DNA of 64,000 nt, from contig OX335659.1 of assembly GCA_946894095.1 (NCBI GenBank), positions 3,603,501-3,667,500 of the forward strand, written 5' to 3'. Position 1 is the first letter of the stretch, and each line of letters opens with the position of its first letter. Source of the DNA: Incurvaria masculella. Taxonomy: Eukaryota > Arthropoda > Insecta > Lepidoptera > Incurvariidae. Below are positions 44,359-55,135 of this stretch, in pieces. The notes beneath the pieces were generated by a model. The model was not told the DNA's origin and did no database searches. It was given only the letters and a program-made list of their open reading frames with translations. The translations under genes were made by a program, and so were the position numbers.

Positions 44359-46318
44359 TCTACAACCAGTGTTTCCAATGATATTACGAAAACAAATTTT
44401 GACATGACAGACAGGTAGATTAGGTCGGGGCGTTTATTTTGAGTGGTCGCATGATGGGTCTACGACCAGTGTTTCCCATGCTATAACGAAAACAAATTTT
44501 GACATGACAGACAGGTAGATCAGATCGGGGCTTGATGGGTTTGACATGACAAACAATTTTGACATGACAGGAAGTTAGATCAGGTCGGGGCGTTTATTTT
44601 GAGTGGTCGCATGATGGGTCTGCGACCAGTGTTTCCCATGATATAACGAAAACTAATTTTGACATGCAGGCAGGTAGATCAGGTCGGGGCGTTTATTTTG
44701 AGTGGTCGCATGATGGGTCTACGACCAGTGTTTCCCAAGCTATAACGAAAACAAATTTTGACATGACAGACAGGTAGATTGTCGCATGATGGGTCTACTA
44801 CCAGTGTTTCCCATGATATAACGAAAAACATTTTTGACATGACAGGAAGTTAGATCAGGTCGGGGCGTTTATTTTGAGTGGTCGCATGATGGGTCTGCGA
44901 CCAGTGTTTCCCATGATATAACGAAAACTAATTTTGACATGACAGACAGGTAGATCAGGTCGGGGCGTTTATTTTGAGTGGTCGCATGATGGGTCTGCGA
45001 CCAGTGTTTCCCATGATGTAACGAAAACTAATTTTGACATGACAGACAGGTAGATCAGGTCGGGGCGTTTATTTTGAGTGGTCGCATGATGGGTCTGCGA
45101 CCAGTGTTTCCCATGATGTAACGAAAACTAATTTTGACATGACAGACAGGTAGATCAGGTCGGGGCGTTTATTTTGAGTGGTCGCATGATGGGTCTAAGA
45201 CCAGTGTTTCCCATGATGTAACAAAAAACAATTTTGACATGACAGACAGGTAGATTGTCGCATGATGGGTCTACTACCAGTGTTTCCCATGATATAACGA
45301 AAAAAAATTTTGACATGACAGGAAGTTAGATCAGGTCGGGGCGTTTATTTTGAGTGGTCGCATGATGGGTCTGCGACCAGTGTTTCCCATGATATAACGA
45401 AAACTAATTTTGACATGACAGACAGGTAGATCAGGTCGGGGCGTTTATTTTGAGTGGTCGCATGATGGGTCTACGACCAGTGTTTCCCAACCTATAACGA
45501 AAACAAATTTTGACATAACAGACAGGTAGATCAGGTCCGGGCGTTTATTTTGAGGGGTCGCATTATGGGTCTACGACCAGTGTTTCCCATGATATAACGA
45601 AAACAAATTTTGACATGACAGGAAGTTAGACCAGGTCGGGGCGTTTATTTTGAGTGGTCGCATGATGGGCCTACGACCAGTGTTTCCCATGATATTACGA
45701 AAACTAATTTTGACATGACAGACAGGTAGATCAGGTCGGGGCGTTTATTTTGAGTGGTCGCATGATGGGTCTAAGACCAGTGTTTCCCATGATATAACAA
45801 AAAAATTTTTGACATGACAGGAAGTTAGATCAGGTCGGGGCGTTTATTTTGAGTGGTCGCATCATGGGTCTACGACCAGTGTTTCCCAAGATATAACGAA
45901 AACTAATTTAGACATGACAGACGGGTAGATCAGGTCCGGGCGTTTATTTTGAGTGGTCGCATGATGGGTCTACGACCAGTGTTTCCCATTATGTATCGAA
46001 AACAAATTTTGACATGACAGACAGGTAGATCAGGTCGGGGCGTTTATTTTGAGTGGTCGCATGATGGTTCTACTACCAGTGTTTCCCATGATATAACGAA
46101 AAAAAATTTTGACATGACAGACAGGTAGACCAGGTCGGGGCGTTTATTTTGAGTGGTCGCATGATGGGTCTACGACCAGTGTTTCCCATGATATAACGAA
46201 AACTAATTTTGACATGACAGGGAAGGTAAATCAGGTCGGAGCGTTTATTTTTAGTGGTCGCATGATGGGTCTACGACCAATGTTTTCCCAGATATAGCGA
46301 AAACATATTTGGTCATGA
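44359..46318 (+). repeat. Satellite: about 20 units of 100 bp
   Basis: Units start at 44361, 44461, 44621, 44720, 44796, 44896, 44996 and so on to 46272. Most are 99-101 bp. The unit contains CCAGTGTTTCCCATGATATA, TTTTGACATGACAGACAGG, TCGGGGCGTTTATTTTGAG and GTGGTCGCATGATGGGTC. Two units are 76 bp with the same 24-bp deletion (GTAGATTGTCGCATG), and one 160-bp unit carries a partial duplication. The length is not a multiple of three, so it is not a coding repeat. Confidence 0.95.
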
Positions 46319-46436
46319 CATGACATGTACAACACATGAAATTGAACTGAACCGTTCCTCCGAGAATAATATTGGAGTTTCTTTTCGTCATAGAATTTAT
46401 TTTATTTTATTTTATTATATTTTTAATTTTTATTAT

Positions 46437-46600
46437 AATTTTATTTTAGCTATTTGTTGTTATAGCGGTAAAATAAATACACACTCCGTGAACATTTCAG
46501 CTGCCTACCTAAGGCCCTGTGACAGACGGACGGACGGACGGACAGCGGAGGCTTAGTAATAGGGTTTCGTTTTCACCCTTTGGGTACGGTAGCCTGAAAA
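46437..46600 (-). mobile_element. Lep-R fragment, right of satellite
   Basis: Inverted relative to 43529: GCTATTTGTTGTTATAGCGG, GACGGACGGACGGACAGCGG, then TTTCACCCTTTGGGTACGG. Only the AGGGTTCC-end half is kept. Confidence 0.75.
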
Positions 46601-47634
46601 CGAACCAACAAAACAAAACATATTATTTATGTCATTTATTCTTTTCACGGAGTTTTCCTTCTGTTCATGTTATTAATTATTCTGTGCCGCCGACAAAAAC
46701 TACAAAAATCCGCCCGCCGAGCTATCTGCCAAGGTCATGTGACTTGTCCTGTTGCGACCCGTCCGCAATGGACGTACTTGCAGACGCACGTTCCACGGGG
46801 AGGCGGATATTTGCGGCCGCCCCAATACTCGTAGTGACCGCTAGGCTTGAGAAGGAGAATTTAGCATAATTACGTAACGACAGTCGTGGCACAATGGTTT
46901 TAGTGTCGCATTTTTGCTGCGAATTTGAGAATCACACATATCGAAGTTCGGTTCCTGGAAACAAATATTTTATTTATTTATTATATTTTTATTTATTTAT
47001 ATCTTGCTAACCGAACGTTACTAACCAGTGTCAATTATTTCGGCTTTAGACCTCAATAACATTTGATTGAGAATTTTACAGCGCCATCTATGAAGTTCAG
47101 CTGATGCTCGTAGGAGTAGGAACTTTGTTACTGTCGCGATCCCGAAAGCGATCTCCGCGTGCGGAGAGTCGTGCGGAGAGGCGTGCGCCCGCTTCGAAAC
47201 ATCGCAGCGGACTGAGGCTACCGAAATGGCGATAGATAGTCACCAAGAGAACGAAAGGGAAAGGGATACTTCACGGTGCTCAGAAATTTTGTCGTAAGTC
47301 CAAAATTCATTTTTTTGATGCTTTGAATGAAAAATTGTGTCCAAATGCAATAATAATCATTCAAAAATTTGAAAATCATGATGCAAATATAATGTGAGAT
47401 TACTAGCACTGTAATTAATACCAATTCTGAGAAATAAAGCATAATGTGAAAAAATCGACCTATTTTCGCGATTTTTTTCTATCGGGTCAATGTTATGCTA
47501 TTGGAACAATAATCATTCAGATTAAGCGGATATAAGTGAGGTTTCATATCACGCAATTTTAGCATGATTAGTTCAATATTCTCTGAGAAATTAAGACAAA
47601 GCTAAGTGCGATTTAGCGTCATACGGAGCCTTAA

Positions 47635-47815
47635 CTCACTCCCGAACTCGAACTCACTCTTACCGGAATAGGCTTCCTGGTCCGTACCGTAAATACGTTG
47701 GAAGTGTAAATAACGGTTCCTTTATTTAAATAATAATATATTTTCCACCTATTTTTAGGTTAACTCACTCCCGAACTCGAACTCACTCTAGCCCTGAATG
47801 GACCCCCTGTATTAA
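47635..47815 (+). repeat. Right flanking repeat with empty TTAA site
   Basis: CTCACTCCCGAACTCGAACT occurs directly after the element (47635) and again at 47764. The second copy is preceded by CACCTATTTTTAGGTTAA, the intact equivalent of the left flank GGCTATTTTTATGTTAA at 41199-41215. Confidence 0.75.
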
Positions 47816-47898
47816 TGAATTTTATGGAATACATTCATACATATATTTTTTTTCTTAGAATTACTACTTGCAGGTAAATATCGCGACAAGCTTTTATA

Positions 47899-48491
47899 TA
47901 ATACTAGCAGCCCGTCCCGGCTTTGCACGGGCATAATGTCATTTAAAAAAATATTATTTTGACACAATGATACACAAATAAACCATTTTTACGTAGAGTT
48001 CCTACATTGAGATATTTGAAATAAAAAAAACTTAGATATTATTATTACATGATTATTAGATATTAGAGAAATAATAAATTCAAAGTGCTATAGGGAGAAC
48101 CGCGGCCTCCGAGGCACGCTCCCGCAGCCCCGGCCGGCCGGTACCGCCGCAAACACTATCCCGCAATTTTTAAATCTATAATATCTTCGAAAATATTCAT
48201 TTAAATCATATGCTGTAAAGGGCCGTATAGATCTATATTAAATCAACAATGTATTTGAGGTTTTCAATGTGATGTCGTAAAAAAATATTTTTTTTCCGCA
48301 AACGCAGGCTGAACCCTTAGTATTTCTCCAATATTTAATGGATGTTACTATACATATAAACCTTCCTCTTGAATCACTCTATCTATTAAAAAAAACCGCA
48401 TCAAAATCCGTTGCGTAGTTTTAAAGATTTAAGCGAACATGGGGATATAGGGACAGAGAAAGCGACTTTGTTTTATACTATGTAGTGATAC
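47899..48491 (+). repeat. Dispersed insect repeat
   Basis: Starts ATACTAGCAGCCCGTCCCGG and ends with ATCCGTTGCGTAGTTTTAAA, GACAGAGAAAGCGACTTTG and TATACTATGTAGTGAT, sequences I recognise as a common dispersed repeat of insect genomes. The inner 48060-48200 part is GC-richer. Confidence 0.55.
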
Positions 48492-48654
48492 ATAAAAATT
48501 ATAGATAATGTTAAAAGTTCAAGGTTTTGATTTAATTAAAAGTTTATTTTCTTCTTTTTCGAGCATTGAAATAAAAGCTTGTTTTTATAAAAGTTTTTTA
48601 ACCACTAATTTATTTTACATTGTTTAATGTTCGCTGGACATATTTCTTAACTAA

Positions 48655-49012
48655 TGTAAATATACTTTTTCGTACTAAGCAGATACGGCGCTTATTCCAA
48701 GGAATTTGTTATGAATGTATTTTTAACCGTGAATCAAGGACACATAACTCAAAGAAAGAGCCCAGTAAAAATAACTACCTTACGAATGTAGTGCGAGGCT
48801 GAACCCAAACCAGCAAAATATACAATTCGCGGGTTTTGCGTCTTCCAATTTCCCAACCTACTTGTATACCCACAATATGGAATTCTCCTACAGTCTCTCA
48901 TGCCGTAATTAATCCCTCCTACTAACTGACACAGTGTTTAAGATTATATCAACAAACATTTATTCAACGCTTCATCTGCGTTGTGGACATTGACTGTAAA
49001 GATTGAACATTT
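48655..49012 (-). mobile_element. SINE-L copy 2 plus shared flank
   Basis: Inverted SINE-L at 48655-48900 (TTTTTCGTACTAAGCAG to GGAATTCTCCTACAG). The following 110 bp (CCTCCTACTAAC, CGTTGTGGACATTGACTG) also matches 51069-51170, so the repeat unit extends past the tRNA-like head. Confidence 0.6.
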
Positions 49013-49018
49013 TAAACA

Positions 49019-49118
49019 TATTGCAGTATATTCGTAAATTAGTGTTTACTGGGCTGTTTCCTTAATTAATGTATACTTGCTTAACGGTCGATAATACATA
49101 CACACATATCACATATTT
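49019..49118 (+). mobile_element. SINE-L 3' fragment
   Basis: TTGCAGTATATTCGTAAATT and CTTAATTAATGTATACTTGC match 40297-40345 without the tRNA-like head. Opposite orientation to the copy just before it. Confidence 0.5.
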
Positions 49119-49670
49119 ATTAACATTGGAATCAGCTATCAATACTGAATGAATGTATGTATATTTGAACGTTATGTTTACTTATGTGTATATCGAAAGG
49201 AACTCCGTGCCTACCACATTTCCCACGACAACTCTCGTATTTTTTTCAGATAGATACCGAAGCTTAATATACGTTCACTTCACGCGACCGAATCCGCTAA
49301 CGTTTCAATCCACGATCGGGATGACAGATACGCTGGCTGCTCTCTCCAGTTTGTTATCGGTGCTGCTCGTTTTGGCACGCTCACATCCCGATGCACGTAA
49401 TGCATCTCTCCATCCCATGTCAGCGCGGCCGGATCGGCCGGCGTAATAACTAGTCGTGGGACGAGAAATGAGAAATGGGTTTGTAAACTGTTACTAGTGT
49501 AAAAACGAAGTATTCATTTTACGCCGAGCAGTATGGCCGCTACAAATTTCTTGTAGCGCACCGCACCCGGCGCGCCAACGAAAGCCCGTAGGTTGCGAGA
49601 CGTCTAGACGCAACGACCCGCCAGCCGCGACTGTCTCGCTCGCGCAATGGAACTGTAACCGGCTCGAAGC
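49119..49670. other. No gene supported
   Basis: A plus-strand frame 49153-49446 is open with a Leu-rich hydrophobic stretch (ALSSLLSVLLVLA) but no recognised family. GC rises after 49520. Confidence 0.2.
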
Positions 49671-49790
49671 CGGCGACTCTCGTAACTGGGGTTACGAGTA
49701 ATGTTAGTAATATTAATAATTACTTCGTTGCGGCTTGTAGCCGGCGACTCTCGCAACTGGGGTTACCGCCGAAACTGTAATGCGCGCGCG
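49671..49790 (+). repeat. Two tandem 62-bp GC-rich units
   Basis: AGCCGGCGACTCTCGTAACT with GGGGTTACG and AGCCGGCGACTCTCGCAACT with GGGGTTACC lie about 62 bp apart. Between them is AT-rich sequence (TAATATTAATAATTA). Confidence 0.6.
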
Positions 49791-50712
49791 CAGTGCGCAC
49801 TGTAATCGAAGAGGGGCTACATTGTTAACGACCGCCGTTGTGGTTTGCTTACAGAAAAAGTCCAACGATTGGTATTTCTAAATGCTAATAGGCATATAAA
49901 ATAAATGATAATTATGTTTATTTATCATTTGTGTTATATTATTTCTGGGGATTATTTTGTCGAGGATAAAACGTTTTGTCTGACTTCTTCATTGTTTGCG
50001 ATAACTACATAGTAACAAAACCTCTTTCTTGATTTAGATTTTTGTTGAGAATACAGGTCACTGCACTCGAGATTCAGAATTCATGTGATCGAACCGTGCT
50101 AGATGTCATTATACCCATTCATGTCCAGCCAAAAAAAAAAAAAGGAGAAAAAGGGAGAGGGACTTTCCTTTTATTTCTTTTTGAAACCGTTACCGCTAAC
50201 GGCTATCGGCATCAGCAATAACGGTTACTAACGTTTTCGAAGACCAGTGGAAACGCCCACGACTAGTAATAACTGGCTTCTGCGCGTCTAGTTCTCCAAA
50301 CTAGCAGACTAGTCGTCTGGTCCTAAATCTTCTCTAGGTACCGTATAACGTAACTAGGTTAACTCACCTGCCCCGCGCCCCGTTCTCTTATAAGCCCACT
50401 GGACAAGGCAATCGATCTTCTAACCTTGAAGCTCACAAACGCAGCGTAAACATAGTAAAATTTGTCGAAGAGAACTACATAAAAAATGGTATAAAAATAT
50501 GAAAGGTCAACTAGATAACCTTAAATAGAAGAAAATGAGCGAGTGGGAAGATATCCCTCGTAAGTAAAGGACTAGAGCTGCGTGTGAAACAATAGCGGGT
50601 GGAACACAAGGATCGAGTCTAGGATCTAGCGCGGAATGGACAGTTTGGACGCGTCGTGCTTGCCAGACAACAGACGTTCCTACTTGTGACGACTTGTCCG
50701 TCAAAATTAGTT
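49791..50712. other. No gene seen
   Basis: A poly(A) run at 50130 in a purine-rich stretch; otherwise unclassified. Confidence 0.25.
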
Positions 50713-50872
50713 TTTTAGGGTTCCGAACCTGAGGTTGGCCAACAGAACTCAATTACAGCGCCTCCGCTGACCGCCAGTTCACCCCTCTGTCTGTCATGAA
50801 ATAGTATGCCGTTATGACAAAAAACATAAATAAATGAAGGTGGTCCTCGTACAAGAAACGTGATTTTCTTTG
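50713..50872 (+). mobile_element. Lep-R, internally deleted copy
   Basis: TTTTTAGGGTTCCGAACC start, GCCTCCGCTGACCG, then ACAAGAAACGTGATTTTC; the GTCC tract and the GAGTCCGACTCGC end are lost. Confidence 0.6.
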
Positions 50873-50879
50873 AAGGAAT

Positions 50880-51170
50880 GTGATATGCATAATCGACCGT
50901 GAAGCAAGGACACATTAATTGAAGAAAGAGCCCAGTAAAAAGAGCTACTTCACGAATATACTGCTAGACTGGATCCGAACCAGAAAAACATACCATTCGC
51001 GGGTATTGCTTCTGCCAATTTCGCCACCGGTTGCATACCCATAATTTGGAATTCTCCTACAGTCCCTCCACCCGTGTTGAATGCCTCCTACTAACACGGT
51101 ATTTAAGATTATACCTACATACATTTATTTAACGCTTCACCTGCGTTGCGGACATTGACTGCAAATATTG
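50880..51170 (-). mobile_element. SINE-L copy 3 plus shared flank
   Basis: Read on the minus strand: CCGGTGGCGAAATTGGCAG (tRNA-Leu-like box A) and GGTTCGGATCC (box B). It matches 48655-49012 along its whole length, including the 100-bp flank. Confidence 0.6.
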
Positions 51171-51875
51171 ACTGTGTGTGTGCCACACACACACACAGCC
51201 AAATTTGATAAACGAGAGAAATCTGGTTTTAAAATCACCGATTTTAAAGAAAAGAAAAAGCTTAAGCTGTTACATTTTGCTATTAGCTCTCATGGCATCC
51301 CGTGTATTTAATATGCCATGACATATGAAAGATTTATAGGTCAGGAAGTTTTCTCCGAAGGTTGCCGATCGCGCAGAAGGCTTGAGTGATATTTTCCGCT
51401 TAATATTCCGCCCTGACCGCGGCTACAGGAGCAAGCTCGCATAATGAGCAGGTTCGAGCAATACATTTCGCGCTGCGACGTGGTTGCATTTATTTTTCAC
51501 TCAGCAGATTTTATTTCCAAGCAATGGAAAATACCCAGGTAGGACATTTGTCTTAAAATATTACAATTTAGGGAGTTTCTTACTTGTCCGAATCATACAA
51601 AGATTCTAATACCTACAAGTACCGAATGCACCATATACTGTTTATTAAGCAGGGTATTAATGCAGGTATGGTCCAAACGTTTAGATGTTATTCCTGGGCA
51701 TATATGAATCCTCAAAAAAAAAAACATCTTGCTCCATTTATCCATTTATTTACAAAAAATGGTAGGGAGGATGTTTTTTAAGTCGTACAAAAAAAATTAC
51801 CTTTCTTGCTCCAAATATGCTTACGAATACCTGGTGAACATTTGGACCATACCTTCCTTAACACTCGGTATAAGC
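51171..51875. other. No gene; (TG)n/(CA)n hairpin at 51170-51198
   Basis: CTGTGTGTGTG is followed directly by a (CA) run that can fold back. The rest is AT-rich with no recognised element. Confidence 0.35.
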
Positions 51876-52008
51876 CTTCCTAGCATAATTTTCAAATTGT
51901 CCGTATTTTCCGTCCCGGCATGAGGGGGACGTGGTGTGTTAGACCAATATAATGACGGCCGGTTTGGTATTAACCAGTCCATATCCTTGTTACTTAAAAA
52001 ACTTAGTT
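51876..52008 (+). mobile_element. SINE 3' body fragment
   Basis: TTGTCCGTATTTTCCGTCCC, GTGGTGTGTTAGACCAATAT and GGCCGGTTTGGTATTAACCA parallel the end of SINE-1/SINE-2. Confidence 0.5.
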
Positions 52009-52395
52009 TATGTTAAAAACATATTTTGAATGACACAGTCAGTCAGTCAGCTTTTTTGTGTCCACTGCAGGACATACGACTCTCCAATTTTTCTCCAATC
52101 CTCCCGGCCCTCAGCGGTACGGAACACAGCCCAAGATAACTTAACTTTTGAGACTTCGACAAAAATATATCAAGTAATAACGGGCAAACGACTGTATCGG
52201 AGGTTATGACCTACGAAATATTTTTCCAGAAGAGATTACAAACAAATCAGAATTATTATGCAAATCCCAAATCACTCCATTATTCAAGGTATTTTTTCGA
52301 ATAAAATCAACAAAGTTCGTCCATTTCCAATTATAACTCGTCGAATGGTCCCGTTCCGCCGCATCCCTTTCTGTGTTCGGCCGGTAAATAATAAA
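52009..52395. other. No gene seen
   Basis: An (AGTC)n tract at 52027-52042; unclassified otherwise. Confidence 0.25.
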
Positions 52396-52727
52396 AACCG
52401 GCCAATACGAGTCGGGCTCGTACACGAAGGGTTCCGTACCATCGTAAAAAAAAAAACAAAAAAAACACGTTTTTTGTATGGGAGCCCCCTTTAATTTTAA
52501 TTATTTATTAATCTTACCTATTTGTTGTTGTAGCGGCAAAATAAATACACACTCTGTGAAAATTTCAGCTGTCTACCTGTTACGGTTACTGAGATACAGC
52601 CCTGTGACAGACGGACAGACGGACGGACGGACGGACGGACGGACGGACGGACGGACGGACGGACGGACAGCGGAGGCTTAGTAATAGGGTTCCGTTTTCA
52701 CCCTTTGGGTACGGAACCCTAAAAAGG
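52396..52727 (-). mobile_element. Lep-R, full copy
   Basis: AAAACCGGCCAATACGAGTC start, (GGAC)n at 52612-52672, end GGGTACGGAACCCTAAAAA. Confidence 0.85.
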
Positions 52728-52926
52728 GACGGTAAAACTACATTCGCAGCGTACATTAAGCTGCAATTACCAGGCGAGTGCAAATGGGAGCACATTTTCA
52801 TTTTAACCGAAGGCTTAAGCGGTGTTATATTACGCGGGAACAGCTCGAGTGGGGTCAGGGGTAGCGGGCAGTTTAATAGCTTTATTTTCTTACGTTTGGG
52901 GTTCATACTCAGACGTTTTATTAGTG

Positions 52927-53305
52927 TGAGCGGCTCGCAGCTGAAGAGCTCGTGGACTTGTCTTGCCTGCCTCCGCCCGTTCATGCAATACTTTCTTTCT
53001 CTTACTGAGATGGATAAGTGCATTTCTTCATGAATGCGAGATATTTCATGGTTCAGAATCCATGTAAAACCGTAGGTTCCCTTTCCCTGCAAGGTGATAG
53101 GGTTTTAGCCTGCCCAGGACCATCGCTTTGGATAAAAATATGGTCAAATCGGCAATGAAAAATTGTCCGCGTTTTCCACCCAGCTTAATTTAGCCGTGCT
53201 CATAAAGGGAAGGTCCTGGCATGACACCTGATTCCTTCGGATATGCAGCGTTTTGGGCTAATATCATAACGGTGGGTATACTATTAGTTATTCATGTCCA
53301 GACAC
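52927..53305 (+). mobile_element. SINE-1, diverged full-length copy
   Basis: GAGCGGCTCGCAGCTGAAGA replaces the usual box A region. The body (ATGGTTCAGAATCCATG, GAAGGTCCTGGCATGACACC) is clear and ends near ATTCATGTCCAGACAC. A small deletion lies after GCCTGCCCAGG. Confidence 0.7.
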
Positions 53306-54460
53306 AAATCGTCATGGTTTGTGCTGAGGACCAGCTGTTTCGTGAATGGTACCGTTCGCTCCAGGTACTATTTTCGTGAGGTCTATTTACCAGATAGGTA
53401 CCAGAGTAAACTGCTAACGGTGTATGACTTTCTAATCACCGCTCAGGACGCCAGAGAAGCTGGCTACCATATTGTCTGTGAGTATTAGAGCTGTTGACTC
53501 GAGCCGCTATGTATTCCATGTCTACGCGGCTTGATTGAATACTTCGAGCTAATTCCATTCTTCCTCTCCAGACAAATACAAATTTAGCCCCCCAGTACAA
53601 CATACCAGCCGAACTGTTCGAATTATGTAGTAAATCTCACTTTCTCATTGCTACCTTAGCTTTATCAGCCTACGGGCAGCCGGATGCATAGCTGGCCAGG
53701 CAATAAGCATTGCCCAACCCATAGACGATGCAAGGAAGGTCCGAACGCCTCCAACTAACCACATGCCACCACGATTCGACTTCAACATCGGAGGTCTGAA
53801 GTTCGAAACCGACGGTGGGTATTCCCTCTGCGGTACCAGTTCCGTAGTTCTGGTAGTGAACCTGCTGGCTGCTAGGAGCCTGAGTAGGTCAATCAGGTAA
53901 GTTGTAAGAAAGCGATAGGAGTTTACTTTTCAATACTACTTCTCATTGGGTAGTTTGATACAGGACCCCTAAATATCAATCTTTATGCCCCAAAGGGAGC
54001 AGCGAATTCAAATATTCAGTGAAATGTTGACTAATGCCTGGTCTCCTCGGCAGAATGCCTTGTTACTGTAATAGCGAATGTCACTTGGATAAAATATACT
54101 CCCAATTTCCAGATAGGTAACTCCTTTTCACCGGTGTCAGTGCAGCGCTGCCGGGAAACCAGCGGGACGTCTCAGGCCGCAACTGCAAGGGACCTCTGTA
54201 GAGGCAAGTTTACTAGCTTCTTCTCGCTGCGATTGACCTCCCGCTAGAAGCCCTGCACTGATCAGAAACGCTCCCTTTTTCACCCCGCGCCGTCGCTGCA
54301 TCCGTTCAAGTTGTATCCACCGAGTTTCCTATTTCTTTACTCGTGAAACGAGCTCAACTCGCAAGCGCTGACTTGGCAACCCGAATCTCCGCCTTCTACG
54401 AGATAGGCGTTCAATGAGCGGAAGAGTCTTCACACGCACACACGAGCGTCGTTGCGAACA
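53306..54460 (+). other. Exon-like region, unproven
   Basis: This is the only stretch with several good splice-like signals on one strand. Donors: CTCCAG|GTACTA at 53364, GTCT|GTGAGT at 53478 and ATCAG|GTAAGT at 53896. Acceptors: CACCGCTCAG at 53448 and TTCCTCTCCAG at 53572. A frame is open from 53634 to the last donor (about 87 codons, with FDFNIGGLKFETDGGYSLCG). Another frame from 53574 is open for about 38 codons, then stops. GC is higher than around it. The frames do not join cleanly through the predicted sites, and I recognise no family. It could be a host gene fragment, a captured gene piece or chance. Confidence 0.2.
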
Positions 54461-54829
54461 GAACTTGTCAATTATTTTTAATGGGCAACTTTGTAGCCAA
54501 TTCATACACCAGTAATATGCAACGCTGTGTGTATGCTACAACGTTAATATACAATGCAATCTCATCCCATTTGCTTTAAACATAATCTGTATTCCATAAA
54601 CTTAATCACACGGTTATTTTTTCTCCACTGCCACGCCGGCCAAAATCAGTTAGCTGCTAGCGGCTGGCCATCGAGCGGCGCTGAATGCCGCTATGTTGGA
54701 CATTTCGCTGAAAAATACCCCCCTATGATCGAACAAATGAGGGACTCAAACAATGCTCTTTTCGATCGTGGTCACCAGCGAGCATGGACGGACATTCGCT
54801 TTTGCGCGTCCACATATCTGTAGCGACCT
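54461..54829. other. No gene seen
   Basis: Unclassified sequence before the Repeat-X copy. Confidence 0.25.
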
Positions 54830-55135
54830 CACTAACTACATTTCGAGGTTTTGGACCACTGAAGACAAAGAAAGGCGTGGTGGCATGCGGCCTATATCGC
54901 GTCTCCGCTATATTGTATGGGAATCCGGAGGCCCGTCGTATGCCACACGGTCGAAACATCGCCACCGCGCGCGATTGTTCTCTAAAATGCGTTTGTCAAG
55001 TCAGTTCCCACGCACAAAAACCCTCCAATACGTCTGCGCATTGTTTGCATGTGGCATGAACGTTTGAGTTGGATTGGTAGTTTTTGAAAATTGGAGACAC
55101 CGGGTCTCATACTAGGCGCGCTCGAGCCTTTTATA
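54830..55135 (+). repeat. Repeat-X, longest copy
   Basis: Uninterrupted copy of the family found at 6600 (inverted) and 13466/14655. It contains ACCACTGAAGACAAAGAAAG, CGTCGTATGCCACACGG, AACCCTCCAATACG and GCATGTGGCATGAACG. Confidence 0.55.

Larger units (their letters stand above)
42590..47634 (-). mobile_element. TTAA-3 element, long form with 3.7-kb interior
   Basis: Begins at the TTAA shared with the short form and ends at TTAA 47631-47634, in inverted orientation. Its outer parts (42590-43199 and 46879-47634) are the two halves of the short form. Between them, 43200-46878 is absent from the short form. Either the short form is an internal deletion of the long form, or the 3.7 kb was inserted. 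The flank right of 47634 (TTAACTCACTCCCGAACTCG) recurs without insertion at 47760. Confidence 0.7.

Noticed and set aside
44359..46318. CRISPR-like array (regular repeats)
   Set aside because: The units are contiguous 100-bp tandem copies without unique spacers, in a eukaryotic context.
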